Notes: generated by a model not told the origin, from the letters alone. 64,000 nt of DNA from Bradyrhizobium sp. Gha (GCF_900113735.1 NZ_FOQM01000003.1:454992-518991); one strand, 5' to 3'; shown: positions 26,908 through 37,352, counted from the stretch's first letter. Made by a program: numbers and translations.

Positions 26908-27609
26908 ATGAGCTCATTGCGTATGACGAGCGACCTGAGGCGTCAGTTGATCCTCGGTGCCGCGAAACGCTGCTTTGCCCGACACGGCTATAACGGCACC
27001 ACGACCAAGAGCGTGGCGGCCGCCGCTGCCATTTCCGAAGCGCTGCTGTTCAAGCATTTTCCGTCCAAGGCCGCGCTTTACGCCGAAATCCTCAGCGACG
27101 AATGCGAGGCGGACCCGGCGCTGACCGAACTGCTCGAGCGCGAGCCGTCGACGGCCACCTTGGTCGAGCTGATCCGCGGCATGGTCGAGCATTTCGTGCA
27201 GATCGCCGAAGGTCCCGACCAGGAAGAGGCCCAGCGCCTGCGACTGATGGCCACTAGTCATCTGGACGATGGCGAATTCGCGCGTTTGCTGTATGCCAAG
27301 ATCGAGACGTTGATCGGAGCGGTCTTCGTCGCCTCGCTCGAACGCGCAGTGATCACCGGGGACGCGCGGCCATTCAGCGGCGATCCGCTCAACCTGTTCT
27401 GGTTCGCGCATCACACGTTGATGACGGCTGCGCTGACAAGGCTGCCGGCCGCGCCCTGCCTCGCTTACGGCAATGCTGGTGAACTCGAACGGCAGCTTTG
27501 TGAGTTTCTCCTGAGGGGTATCGGACTTAACGACGCCGCAATTGCTTCGCATTTGGGCCGCGATCAGGCCGCGGATGCGGACAAGACGGCGATTTCAGAA
27601 AGCGCATGA
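26908..27609 (+). CDS. TetR/AcrR regulator of the adjacent RND efflux operon
   Basis: This 233-residue regulator starts at ATG 26908 (an alternative ATG is at 26923). The HTH is canonical: AAKRCFARHGYNGTTTKSVA, then AISEALLFKHFPSKAALY. The C-terminal ligand domain is TetR-like and ends in a polar tail. No strong ribosome site lies before either start, and the likely promoter places transcription initiation close to the ATG, so a leaderless message is possible. The stop overlaps the adaptor gene by four bases. Confidence 0.9.
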   Translation: MSSLRMTSDLRRQLILGAAKRCFARHGYNGTTTKSVAAAAAISEALLFKHFPSKAALYAEILSDECEADPALTELLEREPSTATLVELIRGMVEHFVQIAEGPDQEEAQRLRLMATSHLDDGEFARLLYAKIETLIGAVFVASLERAVITGDARPFSGDPLNLFWFAHHTLMTAALTRLPAAPCLAYGNAGELERQLCEFLLRGIGLNDAAIASHLGRDQAADADKTAISESA

Positions 27610-28805
27610 CAATGAACATCGTAGCCGAACACAAGATTTCGGGCGAACCGATCGACAGCAAGGCTCCCAAGCGTCCGGTCCGGCGGGTGCTCTGGTTCAT
27701 CATCGTCGGCACGCTCCTCGGCGCGCTGGTCGGCGGTCTCGTCTGGTTCAATTATTTCCGGGGCCAGATGATCAAGCAGTTCTTCGCCAACAACAAGCCG
27801 CCGCCGACCCTGGTTAGCGCGGCCGAGGCGAAGTCCGAAGTGGTGCCGAACCTGCTCACTGCAGTCGGCAGCCTCGTTGCCGTGCACCAGGTTGACGTCA
27901 GCGCCGACGTCAACGGACGTGTCACCGAGATCAAGTTCGAGCCGGGTGCCCATGTCGAGGCCGGGACGCCGCTGGTGCAGCTGTTCGATGGACCGGACCA
28001 GGGCGACCTCGCCAACTACAAGGCGCAGGCAACGGTCGCGCAGCTTTCGCTCGATCGCGCCAAGCAGCTGGCAGCGCGGCAGTTCGGTCCGCAGGCGACC
28101 GTCGATACCGCGCAAGCCGCCTATGACCAGGCGATGGCCGGCATCGCCAAGACCGAAGCGCTGATCTCGCAGAAGCTGGTGCGCGCGCCGTTCTCCGGCG
28201 ATCTCGGCGTCCGCAAGGTCGAGGTTGGACAATATCTCACGGCCGGCACAGCGATCGTCTCGCTGACCGATCTCTCGGAACTATGGGCGAATTTCACCGT
28301 GACGGAAAAGGACTCGGCCAACCTGAAGGTCGGACAAATGGTCCGGCTGAAGGTCGACGCCTATCCGGGGCGCACCTTCGACGGCAAGATCACCACGATC
28401 GAGCCGCAGATCGCGACCGACACCCGCAATATCCGTGTGCAGGCGACCATCGCCAACCCGGAGAAGATCCTGAAGCCGGGCATGTTCGTGAGCACCACGG
28501 TGGTAATGCCGGACAAGCCGGCCGTGACCACCGTGCCGGAGACGGCGGTGGACTACACGCTGTACGGCGACTCGGTGTTCGTGATCACCGAGAAGAAGGG
28601 TGACGACGGCAAGACCAGCCTGAGCGCGGTCCGCACTTTCGTGCAGACCGGCAACCGGGTCGATGGCCGCGTCGAGATCATCAAGGGCCTGAAGCCGGGC
28701 GACAAGGTCGTCGCCGTCGGTCAGCTCAAGCTGCAATCGGGCGCCCCCGTTGCGATTTCGACGGACCCTGCTCCCCCGATCCCGGCGCAGCCGCCGCGTT
28801 ACTGA
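27606..28805 (+). CDS. RND efflux periplasmic adaptor (membrane fusion protein)
   Basis: This 399-residue adaptor links an inner-membrane RND pump to an outer-membrane channel. An N-terminal membrane anchor (residues 25-50) precedes the lipoyl half-motifs (VSADVNGRVTEI and LVRAPFSGDLGV), a short alpha-hairpin between them, a beta-barrel domain with TVTEKDSANLKVGQ, and a membrane-proximal domain. There is no lipobox Cys; the anchor looks uncleaved. It starts at an ATGA overlap with the regulator gene. No outer-membrane factor gene is present in the cluster. Confidence 0.92.
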   Translation: MTMNIVAEHKISGEPIDSKAPKRPVRRVLWFIIVGTLLGALVGGLVWFNYFRGQMIKQFFANNKPPPTLVSAAEAKSEVVPNLLTAVGSLVAVHQVDVSADVNGRVTEIKFEPGAHVEAGTPLVQLFDGPDQGDLANYKAQATVAQLSLDRAKQLAARQFGPQATVDTAQAAYDQAMAGIAKTEALISQKLVRAPFSGDLGVRKVEVGQYLTAGTAIVSLTDLSELWANFTVTEKDSANLKVGQMVRLKVDAYPGRTFDGKITTIEPQIATDTRNIRVQATIANPEKILKPGMFVSTTVVMPDKPAVTTVPETAVDYTLYGDSVFVITEKKGDDGKTSLSAVRTFVQTGNRVDGRVEIIKGLKPGDKVVAVGQLKLQSGAPVAISTDPAPPIPAQPPRY

Positions 28806-28815
28806 CAAGACACGC

Positions 28816-28842
28816 ACGTGATCCGGCCAGGTCGGATCACGT
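28816..28842 (+). terminator. Intra-operon hairpin between adaptor and pump genes
   Basis: ACGTGATCCG, loop GCCAGGT, and CGGATCACGT form a perfect 10-bp stem followed by TTCTT, 11 bases after the adaptor stop and before the pump gene. It resembles a weak terminator or RNA-processing site that could lower pump expression relative to the adaptor. Confidence 0.6.
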
Positions 28843-28873
28843 TTCTTGAGACATAGAAATCGAGATCGCCGCG

Positions 28874-31800
28874 ATGGCCTTTACTGATATTTTCATCAAG
28901 CGCCCGGTTCTGTCGGTCGTTGTCAGCCTGCTGATCCTGCTGATAGGCCTGCGCGCGGCGATGGTGCTGCCGATCCGGCAATATCCGAAGCTGTCGAACA
29001 CGGTCATCAACATCACGACCGTCTATCCCGGCGCGTCCGCGGATCTGATCCAGGGCTTCATCACGACGCCGATCGAGCAGGCGGTCGCCTCGGCCGAAGG
29101 CGTGGACTACATCACCTCGTCCTCGGTGCTCGGCACCTCGACGATCCAGGTCTACATCAAGCTGAACTTCGATCCGAACCAGGCGCTCACGGAAGTGCTG
29201 GCGAAGACGAACTCGGTCAAATACCTGATCCCGAAGGAATCCAACGACCCGATCGTCACCAAGACAACCGGCCAGACCACGGCCGTGATGTATCTGGGCT
29301 TCTCGTCCGACGAGTTGTCGGGCTCGGCAATCTCCGACTATCTGACGCGCGTGGTGCAGCCCGTGTTGTCCACCGTCGACGGTGTCGCGTCGGCCGACAT
29401 CCTGGGCGGCCAGACCTTTGCGATGCGGCTTTGGCTCGATCCGGTGAAGATGGCCGGCCGCAACGTGTCGCCGGCGGACGTTGCCTCCGCGATCACCGCC
29501 AACAACTTCCAGTCCGCCGCGGGGCAGACCAAGGGCTATCTCATCGTCTCGAATGTCTCGACGAACACGGGCCTGACCGACGTCAACCAGTTCAAGAAGA
29601 TGATCGTCAAAGCCAAGGACGGCGGTTTCGTGCGCATGGAGGACATCGCCACCGTCGAGCTTGCGGCTCAGAGCACGGACGCGAGCGTCGCCTTCAACGG
29701 CGAGCATGCGATCTTCATCGGCGTGCAGGCAACGCCGCAGGGTAACCCGCTGACGCTGGTCAAGGGCGTGCGGGCGCTGTTCCCGGAGCTCGAGCGCAAT
29801 CTGCCCCCGTCGATGAAGATGAAGGTCGCCTACGACTCGACCAAGTTCATCCAATCCTCGATCGACGAGGTGGAGAAGACGCTGGGTGAAGCCGTCATCA
29901 TCGTGATCGTGGTGATCTTCCTGTTTCTGGCCTCGCTGCGATCGGTCATCATCCCTGTCGTCACCATCCCGCTGTCGATGATCGGCGTCTGTACCCTGAT
30001 GCTGGCGTTGGGCTTCAGCTTCAACCTGCTGACCTTGCTTGCGATGGTGCTCGCGATCGGTCTCGTGGTCGACGATGCCATCGTGGTGGTGGAGAACATC
30101 CACCGCCATCTGGAGGAGGGGAAGACACCGGTTCAGGCTTCGCTGCAAGGCGCGCGCGAGATCGTCGGCCCCGTCGTCTCGATGACCATCACGCTCGCGG
30201 CGGTGTATGCCCCGATCGGCTTCCTCGGCGGCCTCACTGGTTCGCTGTTCCGCGAATTCGCCTTCACGCTCGCGGGCTCGGTGATCGTGTCGGGCGTGAT
30301 CGCGCTGACGCTGTCCCCGATGATGTGCTCGGTGCTGCTGAAGAACACGGAAGAAGGCCGGTTCGCCAAACTGGTGAACAGGGTGTTTGGCGCGGTCACG
30401 CGATGGTACGGCCGCAGGCTCGACCGCTCGCTCGACTACAAGGCCATCACCGGCCTGTTCGCGATCACGATCCTCGGGCTCGTCGGCTTCCTCTATATGC
30501 ACACCTCGAAAGAGCTCGCGCCGGAGGAAGACCAGGGCATCGTGTTCGCGGTGACCAAGGCGCCGAAATACGCCAACATCGATTATGTCGATTTCTACGG
30601 CGACAAGCTCGACAAGGAGTTCCAGAAATTCCCCGAAACCGACCTGCGCTTCGTGCTGAACGGCATCAACGGTCCGCAGGGGGGCATCGCGGGCATGCTG
30701 CTCAAGCCGTGGGACGAGCGCAAGCGCTCGTCGATCGCGCTGAAGCCGCTGGTCCAGGCCGAACTTTCCAAGATTGAGGGCGTGCAGGCGTTCGCATTCA
30801 ACCTGCCGCCGCTGCCGGGCGGGCCGGGCGGTCTGCCTGTACAGATGGTCATCAGCTCCACCGCCGGCTTCCAGACCGTCTACGAGCAGATGGAGAAGCT
30901 GAAGGACGCCGCGCGCAAGAGCGGCATGTTCATCGTCTCCGACAGTGACCTTGCCTACAACCAGCCGAATGTCGACGTCACGATCGACCGCACCAAGGCG
31001 CAGGACCTCGGCATCAACATGCAGAATCTCGGCTCCACGCTCGCGGTTCTGCTCGGCGGCAACTACATCAACCGCTTCAATCTCCAGGGCCGTTCGTACC
31101 AGGTGATTCCGCAGGTACCGCGCCGCGAGCGCCTCTCGCCTGAATCGCTCGGCGACTATTATGTGACGACCAACACCGGGCAGCAGCTTCCGCTGTCGAC
31201 CGTGGTTTCGATCAAGACCAAGACCGACCCGAACTCGCTGACGCACTACAATCAGCTCAATTCGGCGACGTTCTCGGCCGTGCCGATGCCCGGTGTGACG
31301 GTTGGTGCTGCGGTGGATTTCCTCGAAGGTGAGGCCAAGAAGCTGCCGCAGGGTTTCAGCCACGACTATCTCGCGGATTCCAGGCAGTATGTGCAGGAAG
31401 GCAACCAGCTCGCGATCACGTTCGGTTTCGCGCTGATCATCATCTTCCTGGTGCTGGCGGCGCAGTTCGAGAGCCTACGCGACCCGTTCGTGATCATGAT
31501 CTCGGTGCCGATGGCGATCGTCGGCGCGCTGATCCCGCTGTTCTTCGGCGTGGCCACCATGAACATCTACACCCAGGTCGGTCTGCTCACGCTGGTCGGC
31601 CTGATCACCAAGCACGGCATTCTGATGGTGGAGTTCGCCAACGAGCTCCAAGTCAACGAACGGCTCGACCGCCGCTCGGCCATCGAGATGTCGGCCCGTA
31701 TCCGTCTGCGGCCGATCCTGATGACGACGGCCGCGATGGTCACCGGCCTGATCCCGCTGCTGACCGCATCGGGCGCAGGAGCGGCCAGCCGCTTCTCGAT

Positions 31801-31969
31801 CGGACTCGTGGTCGTGGCCGGCATGTCGATCGGGACGTTGTTCACCCTGTTCGTGCTGCCGGCCGTTTATGTCGTGCTGGCGACCGACCATCGTGCGGCG
31901 GCCGATTCCGAGCGCAACAAGCAGGTCAACGAGCTCGACCTCGACGGCAAGGCGCTGCGCCCGACCTGA
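28874..31969 (+). CDS. RND efflux transporter permease (HAE1/AcrB-like)
   Basis: This 1031-residue inner-membrane pump is proton-driven and probably exports hydrophobic drugs or similar compounds as a trimer. It has the N-terminal TM1 segment, two large periplasmic loops, and TM4 with the proton-relay pair in LVVDDAIVVVENI (near residue 400). The duplicated second half is typical, with GLITKHGILMVEF near residue 908. The length is normal for the family. The stop lies 13 bases before a decayed ABC binding-protein fragment, suggesting a rearrangement junction. Confidence 0.95.
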   Translation: MAFTDIFIKRPVLSVVVSLLILLIGLRAAMVLPIRQYPKLSNTVINITTVYPGASADLIQGFITTPIEQAVASAEGVDYITSSSVLGTSTIQVYIKLNFDPNQALTEVLAKTNSVKYLIPKESNDPIVTKTTGQTTAVMYLGFSSDELSGSAISDYLTRVVQPVLSTVDGVASADILGGQTFAMRLWLDPVKMAGRNVSPADVASAITANNFQSAAGQTKGYLIVSNVSTNTGLTDVNQFKKMIVKAKDGGFVRMEDIATVELAAQSTDASVAFNGEHAIFIGVQATPQGNPLTLVKGVRALFPELERNLPPSMKMKVAYDSTKFIQSSIDEVEKTLGEAVIIVIVVIFLFLASLRSVIIPVVTIPLSMIGVCTLMLALGFSFNLLTLLAMVLAIGLVVDDAIVVVENIHRHLEEGKTPVQASLQGAREIVGPVVSMTITLAAVYAPIGFLGGLTGSLFREFAFTLAGSVIVSGVIALTLSPMMCSVLLKNTEEGRFAKLVNRVFGAVTRWYGRRLDRSLDYKAITGLFAITILGLVGFLYMHTSKELAPEEDQGIVFAVTKAPKYANIDYVDFYGDKLDKEFQKFPETDLRFVLNGINGPQGGIAGMLLKPWDERKRSSIALKPLVQAELSKIEGVQAFAFNLPPLPGGPGGLPVQMVISSTAGFQTVYEQMEKLKDAARKSGMFIVSDSDLAYNQPNVDVTIDRTKAQDLGINMQNLGSTLAVLLGGNYINRFNLQGRSYQVIPQVPRRERLSPESLGDYYVTTNTGQQLPLSTVVSIKTKTDPNSLTHYNQLNSATFSAVPMPGVTVGAAVDFLEGEAKKLPQGFSHDYLADSRQYVQEGNQLAITFGFALIIIFLVLAAQFESLRDPFVIMISVPMAIVGALIPLFFGVATMNIYTQVGLLTLVGLITKHGILMVEFANELQVNERLDRRSAIEMSARIRLRPILMTTAAMVTGLIPLLTASGAGAASRFSIGLVVVAGMSIGTLFTLFVLPAVYVVLATDHRAAADSERNKQVNELDLDGKALRPT

Positions 31970-31982
31970 CCCAAGGCTTCGG

Positions 31983-32242
31983 CAGAAGCCGCCGGCGATC
32001 TATGAAGTCGACGAGTTCGCCCGCGACGGCGGGCTGATGTCGTATGGCGCCGACTCCTAAAGAATGCTCCGAGCGGGCCGGCGCGCTGGTGGCCCGCATC
32101 TTCAACGGGGCAGACCCCGGGGGATCTGCCTTTCGAGGTGCCGACCCGCTATCCCCTGGTGATCAATCTCAAGACGGCGAAGGCGACCGGGCTTGAAATT
32201 CCGCCCACCATGCCGGCAATTGCCGACGAGGTCATTGAATAG
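31983..32242 (+). pseudogene. Fragment of an ABC transporter substrate-binding protein gene (PF04392-like)
   Basis: The three forward frames together spell the C-terminus of this family: [20 protein letters not shown], a stop, then [16 protein letters not shown], a frameshift in the run of G, then [20 protein letters not shown], followed by [17 protein letters not shown] and a stop at 32240-32242. At least one in-frame stop and two frame changes are present, and no N-terminal part exists. It is a dead 3' remnant squeezed between the efflux pump and kinase genes. Confidence 0.8.
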
Positions 32243-32296
32243 CCTTGTGCGCTGCACCGAGAGACAAGCTCCGGCGTTCTTGCTAGGCTTGGGGGA

Positions 32297-34903
32297 ATGA
32301 GCATTTCCGTCCATCCCGATACCCCGCAAACGAGGACCTTGCCGAGTGCGGCCGAGGGCCGCGTCGCCTCCGGCGAGGCGGGGCCTGGGATCAAGACCCG
32401 GCTGTTCACCAAATATGTCGCGCTGTTCGTGGCCGTGGTCGCCATCGCCCTGCTGGCCAACGGGCTGTTCGAGGTCTTCTTCTACTACCGGGAGCACAAG
32501 GCCGCGCTGATCCGGGTCCAGCACGAGCAGGCCGAGGCGGCCGCCGCGAAGATCAGCCAGTTCGTCAAAGAGATCGAGAGCCAGCTGGGCTGGACCACGC
32601 AACTGCCCTGGTCGGTGAGCCATCAGCCCGACAAAAGCGACCAGGCCTCGATCGAGCCGCGCCGGTTCGACGCGCTGCGGTTGTTGCGCCAGGTGCCTGC
32701 GATCACCGAACTCGCCCAGGTCGACTCGACCGGCCGAGAGCGCCTTCGTGTCTCGCGGCTGGCGATGGATGCGATCGGCAGCGGCATCGACCTGTCGGAC
32801 GATCCGAAATTTACCCAGGCGATTGCGCACAAGGTCTATTACGGGCCGGTGTATTTCCGCCGCGAGTCGGAGCCTTACATGACGCTGGCGCTGGCCGGCG
32901 CGAGGAAGGACGCCGGCGTCAGTATCGCGGAGGTGAACCTCAAGCTGATCTGGGACGTCGTGTCCCAGATCAAGGTCGGCGAGCACGGACATGCCTATGT
33001 GGTCGGCCCGGAGGGCCGCCTGATCGCGCATCCCGATATCAGCTTGGTCTTGCGAAACACCGACTTGTCGGGCCTGGCGCAGGTGCGTGCGGCGCTCGCC
33101 GGCGGCGGTGCCATGCCGGACGCCTTGCAGGAAGCGACCAACATCCAGGGACAGAAGGTTCTGACGGCGTCCGCGCCGATCAGCCCGCTCGGCTGGACCA
33201 TGTTCGTCGAGCTGCCCGTCGAGGAAGCCTATGCGACGCTCTATGCTTCGCTGGAACGGCTCGCCATCGTGCTGCTTGCCGCTTCGATCTTCGCGGTGCT
33301 GGCCGGAATATTCCTCGCGCGCCGCATGGTCGGCCCGATCCAGGCGCTGCGGAGCGGAGCGATGCGCATCGGCGGCGGCGATTTCGCCCAGCGGATCTCG
33401 ATCAAGACCGGCGACGAACTGGAGGAACTCGCGAACCAGTTCAACCACATGGGCGAGCGCCTGCAGGAATCCTATGCCGGCCTCGAAAGCAAGGTCGAGC
33501 AACGGACCTCCGAACTACGTGAAGCACTACAGCAGCAAACCGCCACCGCCGATGTGCTGAAGGTAATCAGCCGCTCGACGTTCGATCTGCAAACCGTGCT
33601 CGACACGCTGGTCGGGTCGGCGGCCCGCTTATGCGACGCGGACGAAGGAACGATCTTTCGTCCGCGCGATGGCGTCTTTTATCTGGCAGCAAGCTGCGGC
33701 CTTGATGCGGAGCAGGAGAACAAACTTCGGACATTTGCTTCGGTGCCGGAGCGGGGAAGCGTCGTCGGACGCACCTTGCTGGATTGCAAGACGGTTCATG
33801 TTCCGGATGTGCAGGCCGATCCGGAGTACGCACCTTCGTCTGCACGAAGACGCTCCAATGTGCGTACGATGCTAGGTGTTCCTCTGCTTCGAGAGGGGAC
33901 GCCCATCGGGGTGTTCGTTCTGACGCGGCATGTCGTGCATCCCTTCAGCGAGAAACAGATCGATCTTGCGACCACCTTTGCGGACCAGGCCCTGATTGCG
34001 ATCGAAAATGTGCGGTTGTTCGACGAAGTTCAGGAACGCACGAGAGAACTGTCGCAGTCGCTCGACGATCTGCGTGCGGCCCAGGGGCGCCTGATCCAGA
34101 CCGAGAAGCTGGCCTCGCTCGGCCAGCTCACGGCCGGCATCGCCCACGAGATCAAGAACCCGCTCAACTTCGTCAACAATTTCTCCTCGGTCTCGACCGA
34201 GCTGATCGACGAGCTCAAGGAGGTCCTGCGAACGGCGTCTCTCGACGACAAGACGAAGGAGGAGGTGGGCGAGCTGACCGGCATGCTGCGTGGAAACCTG
34301 GACAAGGTGGTGCAGCATGGCAAGCGCGCCGATTCCATCGTCAGGAACATGCTGCTGCATTCGCGCGAAGGCTCCGGCGAGCATCGCCCCGCCGACATCA
34401 ACGCGATCGTGGAGGAGAGCCTCAATCTGGCCTATCATGGCGCGCGCGCCGAAAGGCCGTCGTTCAACGTGACGCTCGCGCGCGACTTCGATCCGGCTGC
34501 CGGTATGGCCGATGTCTATCCACAGGAAATCACCCGCGTCTTCCTCAATCTGATTTCGAACGGCTTCTATGCGGCGACCAAGCGCAAGGAGAGCGCTGCT
34601 GCCGGCTTCGAGCCGACCGTGAGCGCATCGACGAAAAATCTCGGCGCCAGCGTCGAGATCCGGATCCGGGACAACGGAACGGGCATTCCGCAGGAGGTCA
34701 AGGAGAAGATGTTCAACCCCTTCTTCACCACCAAGCCGGCCGGCGAGGGGACCGGGCTTGGTTTGTCCATGAGCCATGACATCGTCGTGAAGCAGCACGG
34801 CGGCACGATCGACGTGAATACCACGCCCGGTGTATTCACCGAATTCATCATCACGCTGCCGCGCACGATGGCGGCTGGCGGCACATCCGGAGGCAGGACT
34901 TGA
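32297..34903 (+). CDS. Sensor histidine kinase (Cache-HAMP-GAF-HisKA-HATPase)
   Basis: This 868-residue membrane kinase has TM1 at about 38-62, a periplasmic Cache-like sensor at about 70-310, TM2 at about 316-340, HAMP to about 390, a GAF domain at about 430-575, a dimerisation helix with the phospho-acceptor in [10 protein letters not shown] (His617), and an HATPase domain with [17 protein letters not shown] and [10 protein letters not shown]. The cytoplasmic GAF adds a second input. The stop overlaps the receiver gene start, so kinase and receivers should be made together. The signal is unknown; Cache domains often bind small organic molecules. Confidence 0.92.
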   Translation: MSISVHPDTPQTRTLPSAAEGRVASGEAGPGIKTRLFTKYVALFVAVVAIALLANGLFEVFFYYREHKAALIRVQHEQAEAAAAKISQFVKEIESQLGWTTQLPWSVSHQPDKSDQASIEPRRFDALRLLRQVPAITELAQVDSTGRERLRVSRLAMDAIGSGIDLSDDPKFTQAIAHKVYYGPVYFRRESEPYMTLALAGARKDAGVSIAEVNLKLIWDVVSQIKVGEHGHAYVVGPEGRLIAHPDISLVLRNTDLSGLAQVRAALAGGGAMPDALQEATNIQGQKVLTASAPISPLGWTMFVELPVEEAYATLYASLERLAIVLLAASIFAVLAGIFLARRMVGPIQALRSGAMRIGGGDFAQRISIKTGDELEELANQFNHMGERLQESYAGLESKVEQRTSELREALQQQTATADVLKVISRSTFDLQTVLDTLVGSAARLCDADEGTIFRPRDGVFYLAASCGLDAEQENKLRTFASVPERGSVVGRTLLDCKTVHVPDVQADPEYAPSSARRRSNVRTMLGVPLLREGTPIGVFVLTRHVVHPFSEKQIDLATTFADQALIAIENVRLFDEVQERTRELSQSLDDLRAAQGRLIQTEKLASLGQLTAGIAHEIKNPLNFVNNFSSVSTELIDELKEVLRTASLDDKTKEEVGELTGMLRGNLDKVVQHGKRADSIVRNMLLHSREGSGEHRPADINAIVEESLNLAYHGARAERPSFNVTLARDFDPAAGMADVYPQEITRVFLNLISNGFYAATKRKESAAAGFEPTVSASTKNLGASVEIRIRDNGTGIPQEVKEKMFNPFFTTKPAGEGTGLGLSMSHDIVVKQHGGTIDVNTTPGVFTEFIITLPRTMAAGGTSGGRT

Positions 34904-35289
34904 ACGTTTACATCCTGGTCGTCGACGACGAGCCCGACGTCGAGGCGCTGTTTCGGCAGCAGTTCCGTCGCGATTTGCGCGCGGGCCGATTCCAGATGGA
35001 GTTCGCGCCGTCGGCGCCCGACGCGATCAGACGCGCGGCCGAAGTTCGCGATCCCTCTTTGATCCTGATTCTGTCCGACATCAACATGCCCGGCATGAGT
35101 GGGCTCGACATGCTCCCCAAGGTACGTGCCGATCATCCCCATGTTCCGGTCATCATGATCACGGCCTACGGCGATGCCGAGACGCGCAGGACCGCGATCG
35201 AGCGCGGCGCCGCGAAGCTTCTCACCAAGCCGATCGACTTTGCGCAATTGCGCCAGGAGATCGATACCAGGCTCGAGCAGGCGGCATGA
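34900..35289 (+). CDS. Single-domain response regulator receiver
   Basis: This 129-residue receiver starts at TTG 34900, overlapping the kinase stop, with GGAGGCAGG just upstream. Phospho-acceptor Asp60 lies in ILSDINMPG, the acidic pair is VVDDEPD (9-13), the conserved Thr is in MITAYGD and the Lys in LLTKPIDF. No output domain is present, so it may act as a phosphate sink or a protein-protein effector. It overlaps the next gene by four bases (ATGA). Confidence 0.92.
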   Translation: MNVYILVVDDEPDVEALFRQQFRRDLRAGRFQMEFAPSAPDAIRRAAEVRDPSLILILSDINMPGMSGLDMLPKVRADHPHVPVIMITAYGDAETRRTAIERGAAKLLTKPIDFAQLRQEIDTRLEQAA

Positions 35290-36536
35290 CCCCGACCATC
35301 CTCTTCGTCGATGACGAGCCCGACCTCGAGGCGCTGATCCTGCAAAAATTCCGCAGGCAGATACGCGACGGGGTCGTCGTCATCATGTTCGCGCGGGACG
35401 GCCTGGAGGCGCTGGAGTCGCTCGCGCAGAATCCGCATGTCGACATGGTGGTCTCCGACATCAACATGCCGCGGATGGACGGATTGTCGCTGTTGCAGAA
35501 GCTGCAGGAAGCCGAGGACAAGAAGTCGACCATTATCGTCTCGGCCTATGGCGACATGAGCAACATCCGCACCGCCATGAACCGCGGCGCGTTCGATTTT
35601 CTGACCAAGCCGATCGACTTCGCCGATCTCGAAGCTACGATCGAGAAGACCCTTCGCCACATCGAGATGCTGCGCGAGGTGCGGCGCCGCCAGGCAGAGG
35701 CCGAGCGGGCCCACGCCGCATTGTCCCGCCACTTCTCGCCGGAGCTTGCCAAACGCCTGGCGGCAAGCAAGGAGGGTGAGGGTATCGAGGTCCAGTGGCG
35801 CGACGTCGCCGCCATCTTCACCGACATCACCAGCTTCACTTCGCTGGTCGAAAGCGCGCCGCCCGAGACGCTGGGGGCGCTCCTCAACGAATATGTTGGC
35901 GGCATGACGGAGGTCGTCTTCGCGCATGAGGGGACGGTCGCGAAGATCATCGGCGATGCGCTCCATGTGCTGTTCAATGCGCCCGGCGATCAGCCCGATT
36001 ATGCGACACGTGCGGTCGCGTGCGCGCATGACCTCGATCGCTGGGCGCAGGATTTTTGCGTGCGCCAGAAGGCCAGGGGCGTGAATTTCGGTGTCACCCG
36101 CATCGGTATTCACGCAGGCTCCGCGCTGGTCGGCAATTTTGGCGGCAACCGCTTCTTCGACTACACCGCGTATGGGGATACGATCAACATCGCGGCGCGG
36201 CTCGAGGCTGCCAACAAGCAGCTGGGCACCCGCATCTGTGTCAGCTCCAGTGTCGCGGAGGCAGCCGGAAACTTTCAGGGACGTCCGGTGGGTGAGCTGA
36301 TGCTGCGTGGGCGCAGCGAGCCGCTCCGCGCATTCGAGCCGCTGCCGCAGGAAAAATTCGAGGCGCCCGCAACAGCGCAATATTGCGAGGCCTTTGCCAG
36401 GATGGAAGCGGGCGACGCCGCCGCCATGCCGGCCTTCGCTGCGTTGGTCGGTATGCATGCCGACGATCCTCTCGCCGGCTTTCACCTGAAGCGCCTGCTC
36501 AATGGCGGCAAGGGCGCCCGCATTCAATTGGATTAG
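35286..36536 (+). CDS. Response regulator with class III adenylate/guanylate cyclase output
   Basis: This protein of about 416 residues starts at the ATG overlapping the receiver stop; the same frame is open upstream but only as a shadow. The receiver (1-125) has VVSDINMP with Asp58 and FLTKPIDF. A coiled-coil linker (about 125-165) leads to a class III cyclase domain with metal Asp residues in IFTDITSFT and [11 protein letters not shown], and the transition-state region [11 protein letters not shown]. Phosphorylation by the upstream kinase would set cAMP (or cGMP) output. Base specificity was not resolved. Confidence 0.92.
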   Translation: MTPTILFVDDEPDLEALILQKFRRQIRDGVVVIMFARDGLEALESLAQNPHVDMVVSDINMPRMDGLSLLQKLQEAEDKKSTIIVSAYGDMSNIRTAMNRGAFDFLTKPIDFADLEATIEKTLRHIEMLREVRRRQAEAERAHAALSRHFSPELAKRLAASKEGEGIEVQWRDVAAIFTDITSFTSLVESAPPETLGALLNEYVGGMTEVVFAHEGTVAKIIGDALHVLFNAPGDQPDYATRAVACAHDLDRWAQDFCVRQKARGVNFGVTRIGIHAGSALVGNFGGNRFFDYTAYGDTINIAARLEAANKQLGTRICVSSSVAEAAGNFQGRPVGELMLRGRSEPLRAFEPLPQEKFEAPATAQYCEAFARMEAGDAAAMPAFAALVGMHADDPLAGFHLKRLLNGGKGARIQLD

Positions 36537-36544
36537 AGGGCGAC

Positions 36545-37291
36545 ATGACGCGCGAATTCCCGGCCGGCAACTACCGGTTCATTCCCTCCGTCTTCCAGTA
36601 TTCCGCTGGTGCTGCCGCCGATGACGGCTATGAGATCGAGCGCGTCCGGTTCGATCGGCTGGTGCCGCTGGCCGAAGGGTTTGTGCTGGCTGCAAAGTAC
36701 ATCCAGGACGTCGGACGTCCGCTCACGGCCTTCTGTGCCTGCGAGTTGCGCTCGCCGGCGGCGTTCAGCGAAGAGGGCTTTCGCGCCTTCAATCTGCAGT
36801 ACGTCAAGACGCTGTCGGAATGGGGCATCTTCGACGGCACCACCAACCCGGTGGCGCGCAGCAACGTCTGTCCCGAGGTCGATCCGCCGACCGAGCCGTC
36901 ATTCTACGCGTTCTCGTTCACGCGCCCGACGAGCTCCAGGGCGCCGTCCTTTGTCATTGCGGGCGGTGCAGAGGCGCGCGAGGGCGGCGGGACCTACGTC
37001 GAGCGCACGGTACGCTACCGCGATCTCAGCCCCGAGGGTTTGCGCGAGAAAGTGCGGTTCACCACCACGTCGCAGATGGAGAGCCGGATGACGGCTTTCG
37101 GCTTCCGTTGGAAGGACACGACCGGCGTGCAGGCCTATTCCGTGCACGATTTTCATCACGTGCTGGTCGACGAGCTGGTCAGGCGCGGCGCATTGCGCTC
37201 GGGGCTCACCTGGCACTTTGCACGACCGCCGGTGGTCGATCTCGAATACGAAATGGATTGCCGCCGCGTGATGCGTGAGTTGGTGATCTAA
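36545..37291 (+). CDS. RidA/CnbZ-like conserved protein
   Basis: This 248-residue protein starts at ATG 36545, eight bases after the cyclase stop. It begins GNYRFIPSVFQYSAG and has FCACELRSPAAF and PVARSNVCPEVDPP, which I recall from YjgF/RidA-related 2-aminomuconate deaminase (CnbZ) relatives. A deaminase role is uncertain. Its placement as the last gene of the kinase-receiver-cyclase unit suggests co-expression with the signalling proteins. Confidence 0.65.
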   Translation: MTREFPAGNYRFIPSVFQYSAGAAADDGYEIERVRFDRLVPLAEGFVLAAKYIQDVGRPLTAFCACELRSPAAFSEEGFRAFNLQYVKTLSEWGIFDGTTNPVARSNVCPEVDPPTEPSFYAFSFTRPTSSRAPSFVIAGGAEAREGGGTYVERTVRYRDLSPEGLREKVRFTTTSQMESRMTAFGFRWKDTTGVQAYSVHDFHHVLVDELVRRGALRSGLTWHFARPPVVDLEYEMDCRRVMRELVI

Positions 37292-37352
37292 CGCTACGGT
37301 CGATCTTTACCTCTCCCGTCGGGCGAGGTGGAGAACCGTGTTCCAGTTGAAC

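Noticed and set aside
28799..31363. 854-codon minus-strand open frame
   Set aside because: It lies antisense to the RND pump, has unnatural Arg/His/Asp-rich composition and no family features; it is a shadow of codon bias in high-GC DNA.
34830..35285. Upstream extension of the receiver-cyclase frame
   Set aside because: It overlaps the separate receiver gene in another frame; the ATG at 35286 starts a normal receiver domain.
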